NCBI GenBank assembly: GCA_022821085.1
Contig: JAJEEG010000006.1
Span: 2,563,330 to 2,627,329 of the forward strand
DNA from: Candidatus Latescibacterota bacterium
GTDB lineage: Bacteria; JAAXHH01
Direction of reading: 5' to 3'
Length of the DNA stretch: 64,000 nt
The notes beneath the pieces were generated by a model. That model had not been told where the DNA came from and did not search any database. It saw nothing but the letters and a program-made list of their open reading frames with translations. The position numbers and the translations under genes are program-made. Shown here piece after piece: positions 56,123 through 64,000 of this stretch. Within the stretch, counting starts at the first letter, position 1, and every line of letters starts with the position of its first letter.

Positions 56123-57673
56123 TTAAAGGGGGATGTTTCCGTGTTTCTTGGGTGGATTCGCGTCTCGCTTGTTCTTCAGCATCTCCAGCGCGGCAATGAT
56201 ACGGGGGCGGGTCTCCTGGGGCTGGATCACTTCGTCGATATACCCGATTTTCGCCGCGACGTAGGGATTGTCGAACTTCGCCCGGAATTCGGCGGTCAGT
56301 TCCTCGCGCAGGGCGTCGGGGTCATCCGCCTCGGCCAGTTCCCGGCGGTAGAGCACGTTCACCGAGGCTTCCGGTCCCATGACCGCGAACTGCCCGGAGG
56401 GCCAGGCGTAATTGATGTCGGCGCGTATCTGCTTGCTGTTCATCACGCAGTAGGCGCCGCCGTAGGCCTTGCGGGTAACCACGGTCAGCCGGGGCACCGT
56501 GCTTTCACAGAACGCGTAGAGCAGCTTGGCGCCTTCCTTGATGATGCCGCCGTGCTCCTGGCTGACGCCGGGCAGAAACCCGGGCACGTCCTCGAAGACC
56601 ACCAGGGGGATGTTGAAGGCGTCGCAGAAGCGCACGAACCGCGCGCCCTTCACGGACGCGTCGATGTCCAGCACGCCGGCGAGCGAAGCGGGCTGGTTGG
56701 CGACGATGCCGGCAGTCCGCCCGTTGAACCGGGCGAACCCCACGACGATATTGTCTGCGAACTCGCCATGCACTTCGAAGAATTCGCCGTGGTCCACCAC
56801 CCGGTGGATCACGCCCTTGATGTCATAGGGTTTATTGGCGTCGTCCGGCACGATGCGGGCGAGTTCCTCGTCCATCCGGTCGGGGTCGTCCGTGGACGAA
56901 ATCCGCAGTGGATCTTCCATGTTGTTCGAGGGCAGGAACGCCAGGAGCTCCTTCACCATGGAAAGGCACGAGGGTTCGTCCGGCGCGGAAAAATGGGCCA
57001 CGCCGGTCACGGAGTTATGGACGTGCGCGCCGCCCAGTTCGTCGAAGGTCACCTCTTCGTGGGTCACCGCGCGGATCACGTCCGGTCCGGTGATGAACAT
57101 GTAGCTGGTATCCTCGACCATGAAGACGAAGTCGGTCATGGCCGGAGAGTAGACCGCGCCGCCCGCGCAGGGCCCCATGATCACCGAAATCTGCGGAATC
57201 ACGCCGGAAGCCAGGACGTTACGCAGGAAGATGTCGGCGTAGCCCGCGAGACTGACCACCCCTTCCTGGATGCGCGCGCCGCCGGAGTCCTTCAGGCTGA
57301 TGACCGGCGCGCCGTTCTTCATGGCAAGGTCCATGACCTTGCAGATCTTCTCTCCGTAGGCCTGGCCCAGCGAACCGCCGAATACGGTGAAGTCTTCGGA
57401 CACGACGTAGACACTGCGGCCGTCGATGGTGCCGTAGCCCGTGATCACGCCGTCGCCGAGTACTTCCGTGCCTTCCATGCCGAAATCCTGGCAGTCGTGG
57501 GTCACGAAAGCGCCGATCTCCTCGAAGCTGCCCTCGTCCAGGAGAAAGGCCACGCGCTCCCGGGCGGTCCATTTCCCGGCATCGTGCTGGCGGTCAATGC
57601 GGCGCTGCCCGCCGCCTTCGGCCGCCTGTTTACGCAACGCGTCCAGGTGTTTCATCTTTTCGGACATGGACAT
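56123..57673 (-). CDS. Acyl-CoA carboxyltransferase subunit, propionyl-CoA type
   Basis: A 516-residue crotonase-fold carboxyltransferase (PccB/MmdA family) that moves CO2 from biotin to an acyl-CoA. Motifs include DEGSFEEIGAFV, GGSLGQAYGEKICKVMDLA, SGGARIQEGV, the oxyanion segment GPCAGGAVYSPA, and the C-terminal VTRKAYGGAYCVMNSK. The overall match favours propionyl-CoA over acetyl-CoA. The frame is open far upstream into the preceding gene, but the family starts at MSMSEKMKHLDALRKQA, ATG 57673. The carboxylase and carrier genes follow, giving a complete three-part enzyme. Confidence 0.93.
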   Translation of the reverse strand: MSMSEKMKHLDALRKQAAEGGGQRRIDRQHDAGKWTARERVAFLLDEGSFEEIGAFVTHDCQDFGMEGTEVLGDGVITGYGTIDGRSVYVVSEDFTVFGGSLGQAYGEKICKVMDLAMKNGAPVISLKDSGGARIQEGVVSLAGYADIFLRNVLASGVIPQISVIMGPCAGGAVYSPAMTDFVFMVEDTSYMFITGPDVIRAVTHEEVTFDELGGAHVHNSVTGVAHFSAPDEPSCLSMVKELLAFLPSNNMEDPLRISSTDDPDRMDEELARIVPDDANKPYDIKGVIHRVVDHGEFFEVHGEFADNIVVGFARFNGRTAGIVANQPASLAGVLDIDASVKGARFVRFCDAFNIPLVVFEDVPGFLPGVSQEHGGIIKEGAKLLYAFCESTVPRLTVVTRKAYGGAYCVMNSKQIRADINYAWPSGQFAVMGPEASVNVLYRRELAEADDPDALREELTAEFRAKFDNPYVAAKIGYIDEVIQPQETRPRIIAALEMLKNKRDANPPKKHGNIPL

Positions 57674-57732
57674 GGGATTCGGTTCTCCCGTCGGGCCGGA
57701 ACGATCGGATCGAAACGGCCCGCCCGCTAAGG

Positions 57733-58626
57733 CTATACCACTTCGAAATCCAGTGCCTCCAGGCCGGAACGCAGCCGGTCTTCCCCTACTGCGGACAGCC
57801 GGGCGGTCGGCGGGCGTGGTGGCCCTACGGGTACGCCGCGCCATTCGAGCATCTTCTTGATCCCGGCCAGGACACCCACGGAGATCAATAGTGCGATGAC
57901 CCGGTTGGCCTGCACCTGTAATTCCATGGCTTCCTGTATTCGGCCGTTTCGAAAGGCGTCGTGCATGCGCAGGAACATCCGGGGCATGACGTTGTACGTG
58001 GAGCCGATGGCCCCGTCGCTCCCCATCACGAATCCCGCCACGCACATCTCGTCCGGGCCCGTGATGGCGTTCAGCCCGCCCCCGGACAAGTCGACGAGTT
58101 GCTGAAACACGAAGAAGTTCGGGTCCGTGAACTTGATGCCCGCGAAATTCGGCACCGCGTCCATGGCCTCCAGGAACTGCCCGGGCGAGACCTGCCCGTC
58201 CACGTCGCGCGCGAGCCAGTAGACGTAGAACGGGACCTCGGAAGCGCCTCCGATGGCGGCATAGTGTCGTACGGCGGCCGCCAGGTCGTTGGGCTGGTCC
58301 GCGGGGGCGACGGAAGCCACGGCGTCCGCACCCAGCGCGGCGGCTTCCGACGCGAGGACGACGGCGTCCTCCGTGGTCGTGCCGCCCACGTGAAACACCA
58401 CCGGGACCTGGCCCGCGACGTCACGGGTTACGGTCTCGCACATCCGCCGCCGTTCCGCGACAGACATCTGACGGCCCTCGCCCGTGCCGCCGGTGATGAA
58501 AAAGCCGTCGCTTCCTGCGTCCGCCAGGTGACGCACCAGGGCCGCCACCCGGCCGGGCGACAACTCGAGTCCTTCATCAAAGGGCGTGCAGAGCGCCGGC
58601 CAGATGCCTTGGACCAGTTTGGACAT
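57733..58626 (-). CDS. DapA/NanA-superfamily aldolase or lyase
   Basis: A 297-residue class I (Schiff-base) TIM-barrel protein of the dihydrodipicolinate synthase/N-acetylneuraminate lyase superfamily. The lysine is K165 in GIKFTD, the Tyr is in VPFYVYW (134/136), and the substrate carboxylate loop is ITGGTGEG. WPALCTPFDEGLEL is the family opening. Superfamily members cleave or form bonds to pyruvate; which aldehyde or sugar acid is used here is unknown. It lies 59 bases before the carboxyltransferase gene and 23 after the outer-membrane protein gene, inside one minus-strand run. Confidence 0.86.
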   Translation of the reverse strand: MSKLVQGIWPALCTPFDEGLELSPGRVAALVRHLADAGSDGFFITGGTGEGRQMSVAERRRMCETVTRDVAGQVPVVFHVGGTTTEDAVVLASEAAALGADAVASVAPADQPNDLAAAVRHYAAIGGASEVPFYVYWLARDVDGQVSPGQFLEAMDAVPNFAGIKFTDPNFFVFQQLVDLSGGGLNAITGPDEMCVAGFVMGSDGAIGSTYNVMPRMFLRMHDAFRNGRIQEAMELQVQANRVIALLISVGVLAGIKKMLEWRGVPVGPPRPPTARLSAVGEDRLRSGLEALDFEVV

Positions 58627-58649
58627 GATTCCGGTAATCGTCGTCGGTG

Positions 58650-59984
58650 TCAGAAATGGTAGTTGATACCCAGTTGAACGAAACCGTCCTGCCGGAGATC
58701 GTAGTACAGATCGTCGCGTTCGATGTTGGTGATCGCGACCGCTCCCAGGTCCAGGGAAAAGGCATCTGACAGCCGGCGCGCCAGTTCAAGACCGTAGATG
58801 CTCTGACGCTTGTCGAGATCGTGCAGCACACTCACCGTCATCTCCGTACCCTGGACATCGTTCAGCATGAGCCGCAGGGCGGCGAAGAGGTCGTTCTCAT
58901 AGAAATTGGTCGCGCGGCGGCCGCGTTCATCACGGTCCCATTCGGCGAAAAGGGTAAGGTCGGCGTCCGTATTCCACAAGGAAAAAAACGTGTACTCGCC
59001 GCCCAGTACGAAGGCGTTGAAGGTCTCTTCCACGCCCGCCAGGTTGCGCGCGCCGGACCGCCTGATCGCTTCCAGCTTCAGCAGCAGGGACCCGGTGGTC
59101 CACTGGGCGTCCAGGCCGTACTGGCGGATCTGATGGTATATGGGATAAAGCACGGGTACGGGCGGACCGGGCGAGCCGGGCGGACCGGTAGAGTTGGACG
59201 GCACACCCTGCGGTCCGCAGTCAAAACACAGGCCGAAGGCGGGCTCCCTGGCCGTGCCGTCGAATACGCTGGCGCCGAAATCCAGCAGGCCCAGGGTATG
59301 GCTGTAGCGGGCGGCGAAATCCGGATGCCACTTCCCGGACGAACTTTCGTATTCCGCCAGGTCATTGTCGACGACCACCGATGCACGCAGCCGTCCGTCG
59401 CTGCCGGGGAACGTGCGTTTCCGGTGCCAGGACATGCCCAGCAGTTCCACCACGCCCCAGTCCGAAGACCAGGTCACGTAGGCCATGGGCTGCCCCATCC
59501 GGGTCTTTTCGTCGGGATGTTCGACCAGGTCGATCTGGTTGACGATGTCCACCAGGTGACGGGACTCGACCACGCCCCAGAAAACGCGGTCTACCCCCAG
59601 GCGCAGCTCCCATTCCCCGTTGCCGGCGGCGCCGGAAAGCAGGAGGTACGCTTCTCGCAGGTCGTAATGGGTTCGGCGGTCGTCCGCGCTGTCGTAGCGG
59701 AACCAGGGCGTCACGTTGAGGATGCGGCCCGCTTCGTCTTCGAGGTAGAGGTTGGGTTCCGCTACGAATCCGCTCGCGTGCGAACCCTGGCCCTGGAAAA
59801 GGGCGGTCTGGGGAAACCACCGGTTTTCCGCGGCCAACCGGCCCGTCAGGTCGACCTCGTAGATACCGGCCTGACCGTGCGAAGCAGCCGGATGCGTCGC
59901 GACACCGAACAGGCAGACGCCGAACCACAGGAGGCGAACCAGGGCCCGCGATAGGGCCCGCGATAGGGCCCGCGAGGGCATCAC
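58650..59984 (-). CDS. Outer-membrane beta-barrel protein of the MMPL exporter operon
   Basis: A 444-residue exported beta-barrel resembling DUF1302-type outer-membrane proteins: a signal peptide, then strands such as ENRWFPQTALFQGQG and LREAYLLLSG...WELRLGVDRVFWG, ending in VQLGINYHF with the C-terminal Phe of outer-membrane proteins. The n-region of the signal peptide contains (SRAL)3 from a 12-bp tandem repeat, and a Gly-Pro loop (TGPPGSPGPP) falls near residue 270. The start overlaps the LolA-like gene stop (ATGA). Order exporter, LolA-like, barrel suggests a lipid-moving envelope pathway. Confidence 0.8.
   Translation of the reverse strand: MMPSRALSRALSRALVRLLWFGVCLFGVATHPAASHGQAGIYEVDLTGRLAAENRWFPQTALFQGQGSHASGFVAEPNLYLEDEAGRILNVTPWFRYDSADDRRTHYDLREAYLLLSGAAGNGEWELRLGVDRVFWGVVESRHLVDIVNQIDLVEHPDEKTRMGQPMAYVTWSSDWGVVELLGMSWHRKRTFPGSDGRLRASVVVDNDLAEYESSSGKWHPDFAARYSHTLGLLDFGASVFDGTAREPAFGLCFDCGPQGVPSNSTGPPGSPGPPVPVLYPIYHQIRQYGLDAQWTTGSLLLKLEAIRRSGARNLAGVEETFNAFVLGGEYTFFSLWNTDADLTLFAEWDRDERGRRATNFYENDLFAALRLMLNDVQGTEMTVSVLHDLDKRQSIYGLELARRLSDAFSLDLGAVAITNIERDDLYYDLRQDGFVQLGINYHF
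59941..59976 (-). repeat. 12-bp x3 tandem repeat in a signal-peptide n-region
   Basis: AGGGCCCGCGAT at 59941 and 59953, and AGGGCCCGCGAG at 59965, encoding (SRAL)3 on the minus strand directly after the start of the outer-membrane protein. Confidence 0.95.
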
Positions 59985-60985
59985 CGCACCCGCCTCAGCC
60001 CGGTACGGGTGAAGTCGCGGTCGTCGATGTCGGTCCCGAACCGGTAGTCCGTCCAGACCAGGTCGGTGCTCTTGCCCGTCAGATGGTTCACCATGGCCAT
60101 ACTGCCGGCCCGCCAGAAACGGTCGAGGTACTGCCGGTACTCACCGATGGTAAGCGTCTTGAGATGGGCGTCCTTGCGGTCGTAGTACTCCACTTTCCAA
60201 ACGCGGAGCGCCGACTTGTCGCGCCAGACGAGCTGGCGGCGGTAGACCGAACCCTTCTCCACCGGAATGCGCTCGGTGACCACGCAGTCCAGGCCGTCTC
60301 CGCAGGGTTCGTCGCGCAGGTACCTGTAGGTGTATTTCTCCACTTCCTGGACCGTCATGTCCTCGTAGGTGAACTCGCTTCCCATGAAGGAACCCGAACG
60401 GTTGGACGAACTGATGCGCTTTACGCGCTTCAGGGCCGGCAGGTATAGCCATTGGTCGTCCGCCCGGTCTTTGTGGCCGTGTATGAGCAGCGCGGTGCCC
60501 CGGGCGTCGCGCGGCTCGTCGAACACGAAGAGACTCTTGTTGCCGTCGTCCTCCGCCTCGAGCACCTTCACGCGCACTTCGCGGACGCTCTCCTGCCCTT
60601 TCTTGTTGCGCAGGACCATGGTCATGCCGGCCGTGAAATTGCCGAAACCCTCGTCCTGCTTCCGGGCGTCACGGGCGATCTGCAGCCCTTTTTCTTCCGA
60701 TGGAACGGCTGGCCCGCCTGGACCGCCTGGCCCGCCTGGACCGCCTGGCCCGCCCGGCCCGCCTGGACCGCCTGCCCGTGCCTCCTGGGACGGCATGCCC
60801 GGCAGGACGAACATCGCCAGGAGGCAGAACCCGGCGGCACGCAATCCCAGCGCCGGTCTCACACGCGCCGGTCTCACACGCGCCGGTCGCATACCCGCCG
60901 GTCGCATACCCGCCGGTCGCACACGCGCCGGTCGCATACCCGCCGGTCGCACGCGCGCCGGTCGCATTGGTCTATCTGTTTTCAT
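59981..60985 (-). CDS. LolA-like outer-membrane lipoprotein-sorting protein
   Basis: A 334-residue periplasmic protein of the LolA-like group associated with RND exporters. The mature domain has MTMVLRNKKGQESVREVRVKV, SLFVFDEPRDARGTALLIHG, DDQWLYLPALKRVKRIS and SFMGSEFTYEDMT, all family hallmarks. The N-terminus is unusual: an Arg-rich n-region of about 45 residues built from 15-bp repeats (RPARV/RPAGM units), then a normal core (GFCLLAMFVLP), then a GGP-triplet stretch from 9-bp repeats. AGGAG is seven bases before ATG 60985. The start overlaps the exporter stop and the end overlaps the barrel start, both as ATGA. Confidence 0.87.
   Translation of the reverse strand: MKTDRPMRPARVRPAGMRPARVRPAGMRPAGMRPARVRPARVRPALGLRAAGFCLLAMFVLPGMPSQEARAGGPGGPGGPGGPGGPGGPGGPAVPSEEKGLQIARDARKQDEGFGNFTAGMTMVLRNKKGQESVREVRVKVLEAEDDGNKSLFVFDEPRDARGTALLIHGHKDRADDQWLYLPALKRVKRISSSNRSGSFMGSEFTYEDMTVQEVEKYTYRYLRDEPCGDGLDCVVTERIPVEKGSVYRRQLVWRDKSALRVWKVEYYDRKDAHLKTLTIGEYRQYLDRFWRAGSMAMVNHLTGKSTDLVWTDYRFGTDIDDRDFTRTGLRRVR
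60711..60773 (-). repeat. 9-bp x7 array coding Gly-Gly-Pro triplets
   Basis: Alternating GGCCCGCCT and GGACCGCCT units from 60711 to 60773 (an 18-bp higher period). The shared 12-mer GCCTGGACCGCC also occurs in the methyltransferase array at 16143. Confidence 0.95.
60852..60971 (-). repeat. 15-bp x8 array in a signal-peptide n-region
   Basis: Eight units from 60852 every 15 bases, of two alternating types (GCCGGTCGCATACCC and GCCGGT(C/T)(C/G)... ACACGC), in frame, coding RPAGM or RPARV pentapeptides. Confidence 0.95.
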
Positions 60986-63266
60986 GATTTTCTCCTGTCT
61001 AGCGCCATAAGCAGGGGAGGAAGCAGCAGGAAATCGGCTATGATCGCAAAGGCGATAGTGATAGTGACCAGCAGCCCGAGCGCCCAGGACACCTGGAAAC
61101 CGGAACCCGCGAAGGCCAGGAACCCCGCGGAAAGGACCAGCGTCGTGGTCCACAACGCCTTACCCACCGACCGGAAGGTAACGCGCACTGCTTCTTCCGC
61201 CGAAAGGCCTCCTCTTTGCGCGCCCGGAGGTACCTGCTGAGAAAGTGGATCGTATCGTCCACGACGATGCCGAAGGCGACGACGATGACCACCGACGAGG
61301 CGATGCCCACTTCGCCGACCAGGTGCCCCCAGAGCCCGAAGCTCATGGCCGCGGGTACGAAATTCGGCAACAGGCTGATGAGGCCGAAGCGAAAACTCTT
61401 GAAGACCAGGACGAGGATGACCGAGATGAGCAACATGGCGGTCACCGTCCCGCGCAGCATCGACTCGATGTTGCGTTGCGAGATGTGGGCGAAGACCACG
61501 CTCAGCCCGGTGGCTTCGGTCGCGAGCGCGGGTGCGTTCTCACGCAGCCAGGATTCGCCCCGGCCGGCGAGGTCCTGCAGGTCCTGGCTTGATCGGCCGC
61601 GGATCACGACCGTCATGCGCGTCGCGGACTTGGAAACATCGATCCGGTCGTTCAGATCGCTGCCGAAGGGCAGTGACAGTTCGTAGAGCAGCAGGTACTG
61701 CGATGCGAGATCCTGGGCATCGGGTATCCGGAAGTAGTCCGGATCGTCGCCGTTCATGTTCTTGTTCAGCCGCTTCATGATGTCCGGGAAGGCCTGCACG
61801 TGGCCCACTTCAGGCTGGCTCCGGTTCCATTCCGCGAAAGCCTCCACCTGCCGAAGGTAATCCGGATCGGTGATCCCGCCCTCTTCTTCCGCGGCCAGCG
61901 TGTATTCCAGGGACAGCAGTCCGGTCAGGTTGTCCATGACGAAATCCGTATCCCGCCGGAACTCGTAGCGTTCATCGAAGTAATCCGGCCAGCTGTCGGT
62001 CAGCACGTTCCTGGGCACACCGGTAATCAGGACGATGGTCATTAGCCCGATTAACCAGAGCAGCGGCTTGCGACGCGCGACGACGAAATCACCCAGGCGA
62101 TCGAAGAAGACCGGTTGCCGGAGACCACCGGCCCGGGCCCGCAGAGGAAGGACCGAAAGCAGCGCAGGCAGCAGCGTTACGGCATAGACGAACGTGATCA
62201 TCACCCCGAAAGCCACGAAATTGCCAAGAATGTGAAAGGGCGGCGAGTCCGAGAAGTTCAGACTGAGAAAACCGATCGCGGTGGTGATCGAGGCCAGGAA
62301 TACCGGGTAGGCGTTCGTCTTTATGGATACCTTGACCGCTGTGTTCCGGTCCTCCCCCCGTCTTATCCCCGAGAGCGCGTGGGTGATGATGTGGACCGCC
62401 TGGGCAACGGAAATCGCCATGACGATAATGGGCACCCCGGAATTCACCGGGCTGAATACCGTGTGGAACCAGCCGGCAAGCCCCATGGTCGTCGTAATCA
62501 CGAAACCGATCATGACGACGATGATGCCCGTTCCCAGCAAGGACCGCATGAGAAGGGTCGACGTAATCACGATGAGGACGAAGACGATGGGCAGCAGGGT
62601 TTCCAGGTCGTCCCGGGTGGCATCGGCGAAGGCCCGGTTCATGACCACGTCCCCCGTCAGGTAGAAGTCCACTTCCCCGTTCGCCGCCCTCGCATCGTCC
62701 AGCATGCCGTCCAGGTAGTCTGTCAGCTCGATCACCGCGAGATCCGGGTTATCGCCCAGCACGAAGTTGACCGCCAGGCCGGCCACACGGCCGTCAGGAG
62801 AAACGAGCCGCCCGACCACCTCCCGGGAACCCAGCGCGATCGTCCGGACGCGGTCCAGGTCGGCCTCGCTCAGCGACGTGGCGTCCTCGACGAGCGGCCC
62901 CACGATGAGGTCGTCTTCCATCGCTTCGCTGTGAAAGTAGTTCGTAAGGGAATTCACCCGCGTCGAGTACGGAGCGAGCCAGGCGTTTTCGGTGAGGTCT
63001 TCGACGAGGCCAAGCACTTCTCGGGTGAAGACGGAACTGTCCCGGGGTGCGATGGCGATCAGGGCGGTGTTCGAGACGGCGTAGGTGTCTTCCAGCGCAT
63101 CGAAGGCGGCGAGTTGGGGGTTGTTCTCGCCGAACATGACGCGATGCTCGTTGGAGACGATGATATTCCTGGCGCCGGCCGCCATGGAGAGCATGAACAG
63201 CAACGTTAGCGAAATAACAAGCCAGCGATGGCGCAGGATTGCGTCGATGTAGTTATCCAGGTGCAA
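60982..63266 (-). CDS. MMPL/RND-superfamily exporter, interrupted by a -1 frameshift
   Basis: A predicted 760-residue RND exporter of the COG1033/MMPL group with two six-helix halves and two large periplasmic loops. The sterol-sensing-like segments include VPIIVMAISVAQAVHIITHAL and the matching VVIVVAFGIVVDDTIHFLSRYL. The first frame diverges at about 61215 (RYLRARKEE) and then stops at 61038. The last conserved helices (EEAVRVTFRSVGKALWTT to LLMALDRRKS) are in the -1 frame and end at TGA 60982-60984, overlapping the next gene as ATGA. The expected overlap shows the true end. One missing base near AAAGAGGAGG is implied. The start is TTG 63266. Confidence 0.88.
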
Positions 63267-63275
63267 TTGATCGCG

Positions 63276-64000
63276 CTACCATTTGCTGGATTCAGTCGCT
63301 TTGACATTATCGGGAAGCCGATAGCTCATGCCGATATCGTCGTAGGCCGAGAGCTGAAGCATCTGCGAGAAATTGTCCAGTTTCGTCTGTCGGCCTCTCG
63401 TTTTCAACAACACATTCTTCACGCGACTGATGCGATTTTTCAAGCGATGGGCGAACAGGACGCCAAAGGTACTGCTTTTCGGGTAACGCAGTGCATCGGC
63501 CAGTTCGTGTCCCAGCAGAGCACGGGAGATGATGTATAAGGTCTTGAGGGCGGCGGCAACTTCATCGGGATCCGTGATATTCAGCAGCGCCGGTCCGGCA
63601 TGGATCAGTGCGTTTGCGTTCGCGATGGAGTGCTCGTCGGGAGGGGGTTCGCACATGAATCCGATATCGATGATCGTCCGGGCTTCGTTCTCGTCTTTCA
63701 TGAGGATGCTCTCCGGGACGCCCATGATGTAACCGGTATACCGGAATACCTTAACGAAACTCTCCCTTTCCTCCGGCGTGTAGATGGCACCCAGCGAGAT
63801 CGAATGCTTCAGGATCTGCGCCGAGAAAATACTGACCGCCAGACCTACGTGGGCCGCGCTCAGGGGCGTGCCCCAGGCCTCGGTGTCCCAAATGTCGGAG
63901 TCTTTCATCAGGCGGCGCACCATGGCATGCACGAATCAGATCCGGGCGGAAAGACGGTAGCCGTCCCCTTCCCTGCGGAGACCGCCGGGCAGGAAGATCT
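63276..64000 (-). pseudogene. MpaB/rubber-oxygenase-like protein with in-frame stop, 5' end outside window
   Basis: The last about 240 codons of a protein of the ER-bound oxygenase MpaB/rubber oxygenase (DUF2236-like) group. The segment VHAMVRRLMKDSDIWDTEAWGTPLS is the heme/substrate region hallmark, followed by helices ending LPDNVKATESSKW. Upstream, the same frame reads IFLPGGLRREGDGYRLSARI, then TGA (63938-63936), then FVHAMVRRL. Homologues have Arg at this spot, so a CGA-to-TGA change is the simple explanation. A GTG at 63932 could restart a truncated form lacking the N-terminal half. Ten bases separate it from the MMPL exporter, so it heads or sits within that operon. Confidence 0.75.

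Noticed and set aside
60852-60971. CRISPR-like array
   Set aside because: 15-bp units with no spacers; direct coding tandem repeat in frame.

Overview
The window looks like a piece of a high-GC (roughly 60% or more by eye), Gram-negative, aerobically respiring bacterial chromosome. Evidence for this: outer-membrane beta-barrels, a LolA-like protein, a heptosyltransferase-like enzyme, and an alternative complex III plus caa3-type oxidase cluster. The mix of DUF5916, DUF5829, S9 peptidase, sulfatase and tandem aldehyde:ferredoxin oxidoreductase genes suggests the FCB/Gemmatimonadota/Latescibacterota neighbourhood. That placement is inference from gene content. No rRNA, tRNA, CRISPR, integrase or transposase was seen. 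Two single-base frameshifts and one in-frame stop suggest a draft or metagenome assembly, or recent gene decay.

Layout. 1-5.4 kb: end of a DUF4097-type repeat protein, a threonine-dehydratase-like PLP enzyme, then a DUF5916 outer-membrane protein and a small beta-barrel. 5.5-11.4 kb (minus): an operon of a four-cluster ferredoxin, two tandem tungsten-type aldehyde oxidoreductases and an FAD/NAD reductase, with a readable promoter at 11389-11416, followed by a GYD-domain gene. 12-19 kb: three SAM methyltransferases, a nucleotide kinase-like protein, a DUF4143 ATPase, a rhodanese, a D-2-hydroxyacid dehydrogenase and a ferredoxin:thioredoxin reductase catalytic subunit. 19.5-32.3 kb (plus): the respiratory supercluster actABCDEF, a small membrane protein, SCO, and cytochrome oxidase II-I-III-IV. 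Quinol electrons would pass through ActB/ActA/ActE hemes to a subunit II carrying both CuA and a heme.

32.6-40 kb: a repeat-built coiled-coil protein, a DUF1624 membrane protein, a histidine decarboxylase coupled to a double-ACT protein, glutamine synthetase preceded by a 36-residue basic ORF, and a divergent ornithine-cyclodeaminase/glycosyltransferase pair. 40-44.7 kb: a probable metal-related cassette (His/Cys-rich exported protein, ABC ATPase, two DUF3526-type permeases, MerC-like protein). 44.7-53.2 kb: DUF5829, sulfatase, argS, yjbQ, S9 peptidase and a frameshifted proS. 53.2-64 kb (minus): a run from an interrupted MpaB-type oxygenase through an MMPL/RND exporter (frameshifted), a LolA-like protein and an outer-membrane protein, into a DapA-like lyase, a three-gene acyl-CoA carboxylase and a sugar-phosphate isomerase-like protein.

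The most unusual feature is the density of short head-to-tail tandem duplications (9-25 bp units, 2-8 copies). At least eight sit on or within a few bases of a stop codon. Others expand signal-peptide n-regions, or insert a collagen-like Gly-Pro stretch inside a methyltransferase fold. The unit sequences mostly differ from locus to locus, so this looks like a mutational habit rather than one spreading element, apart from a 12-mer core shared by two distant arrays.
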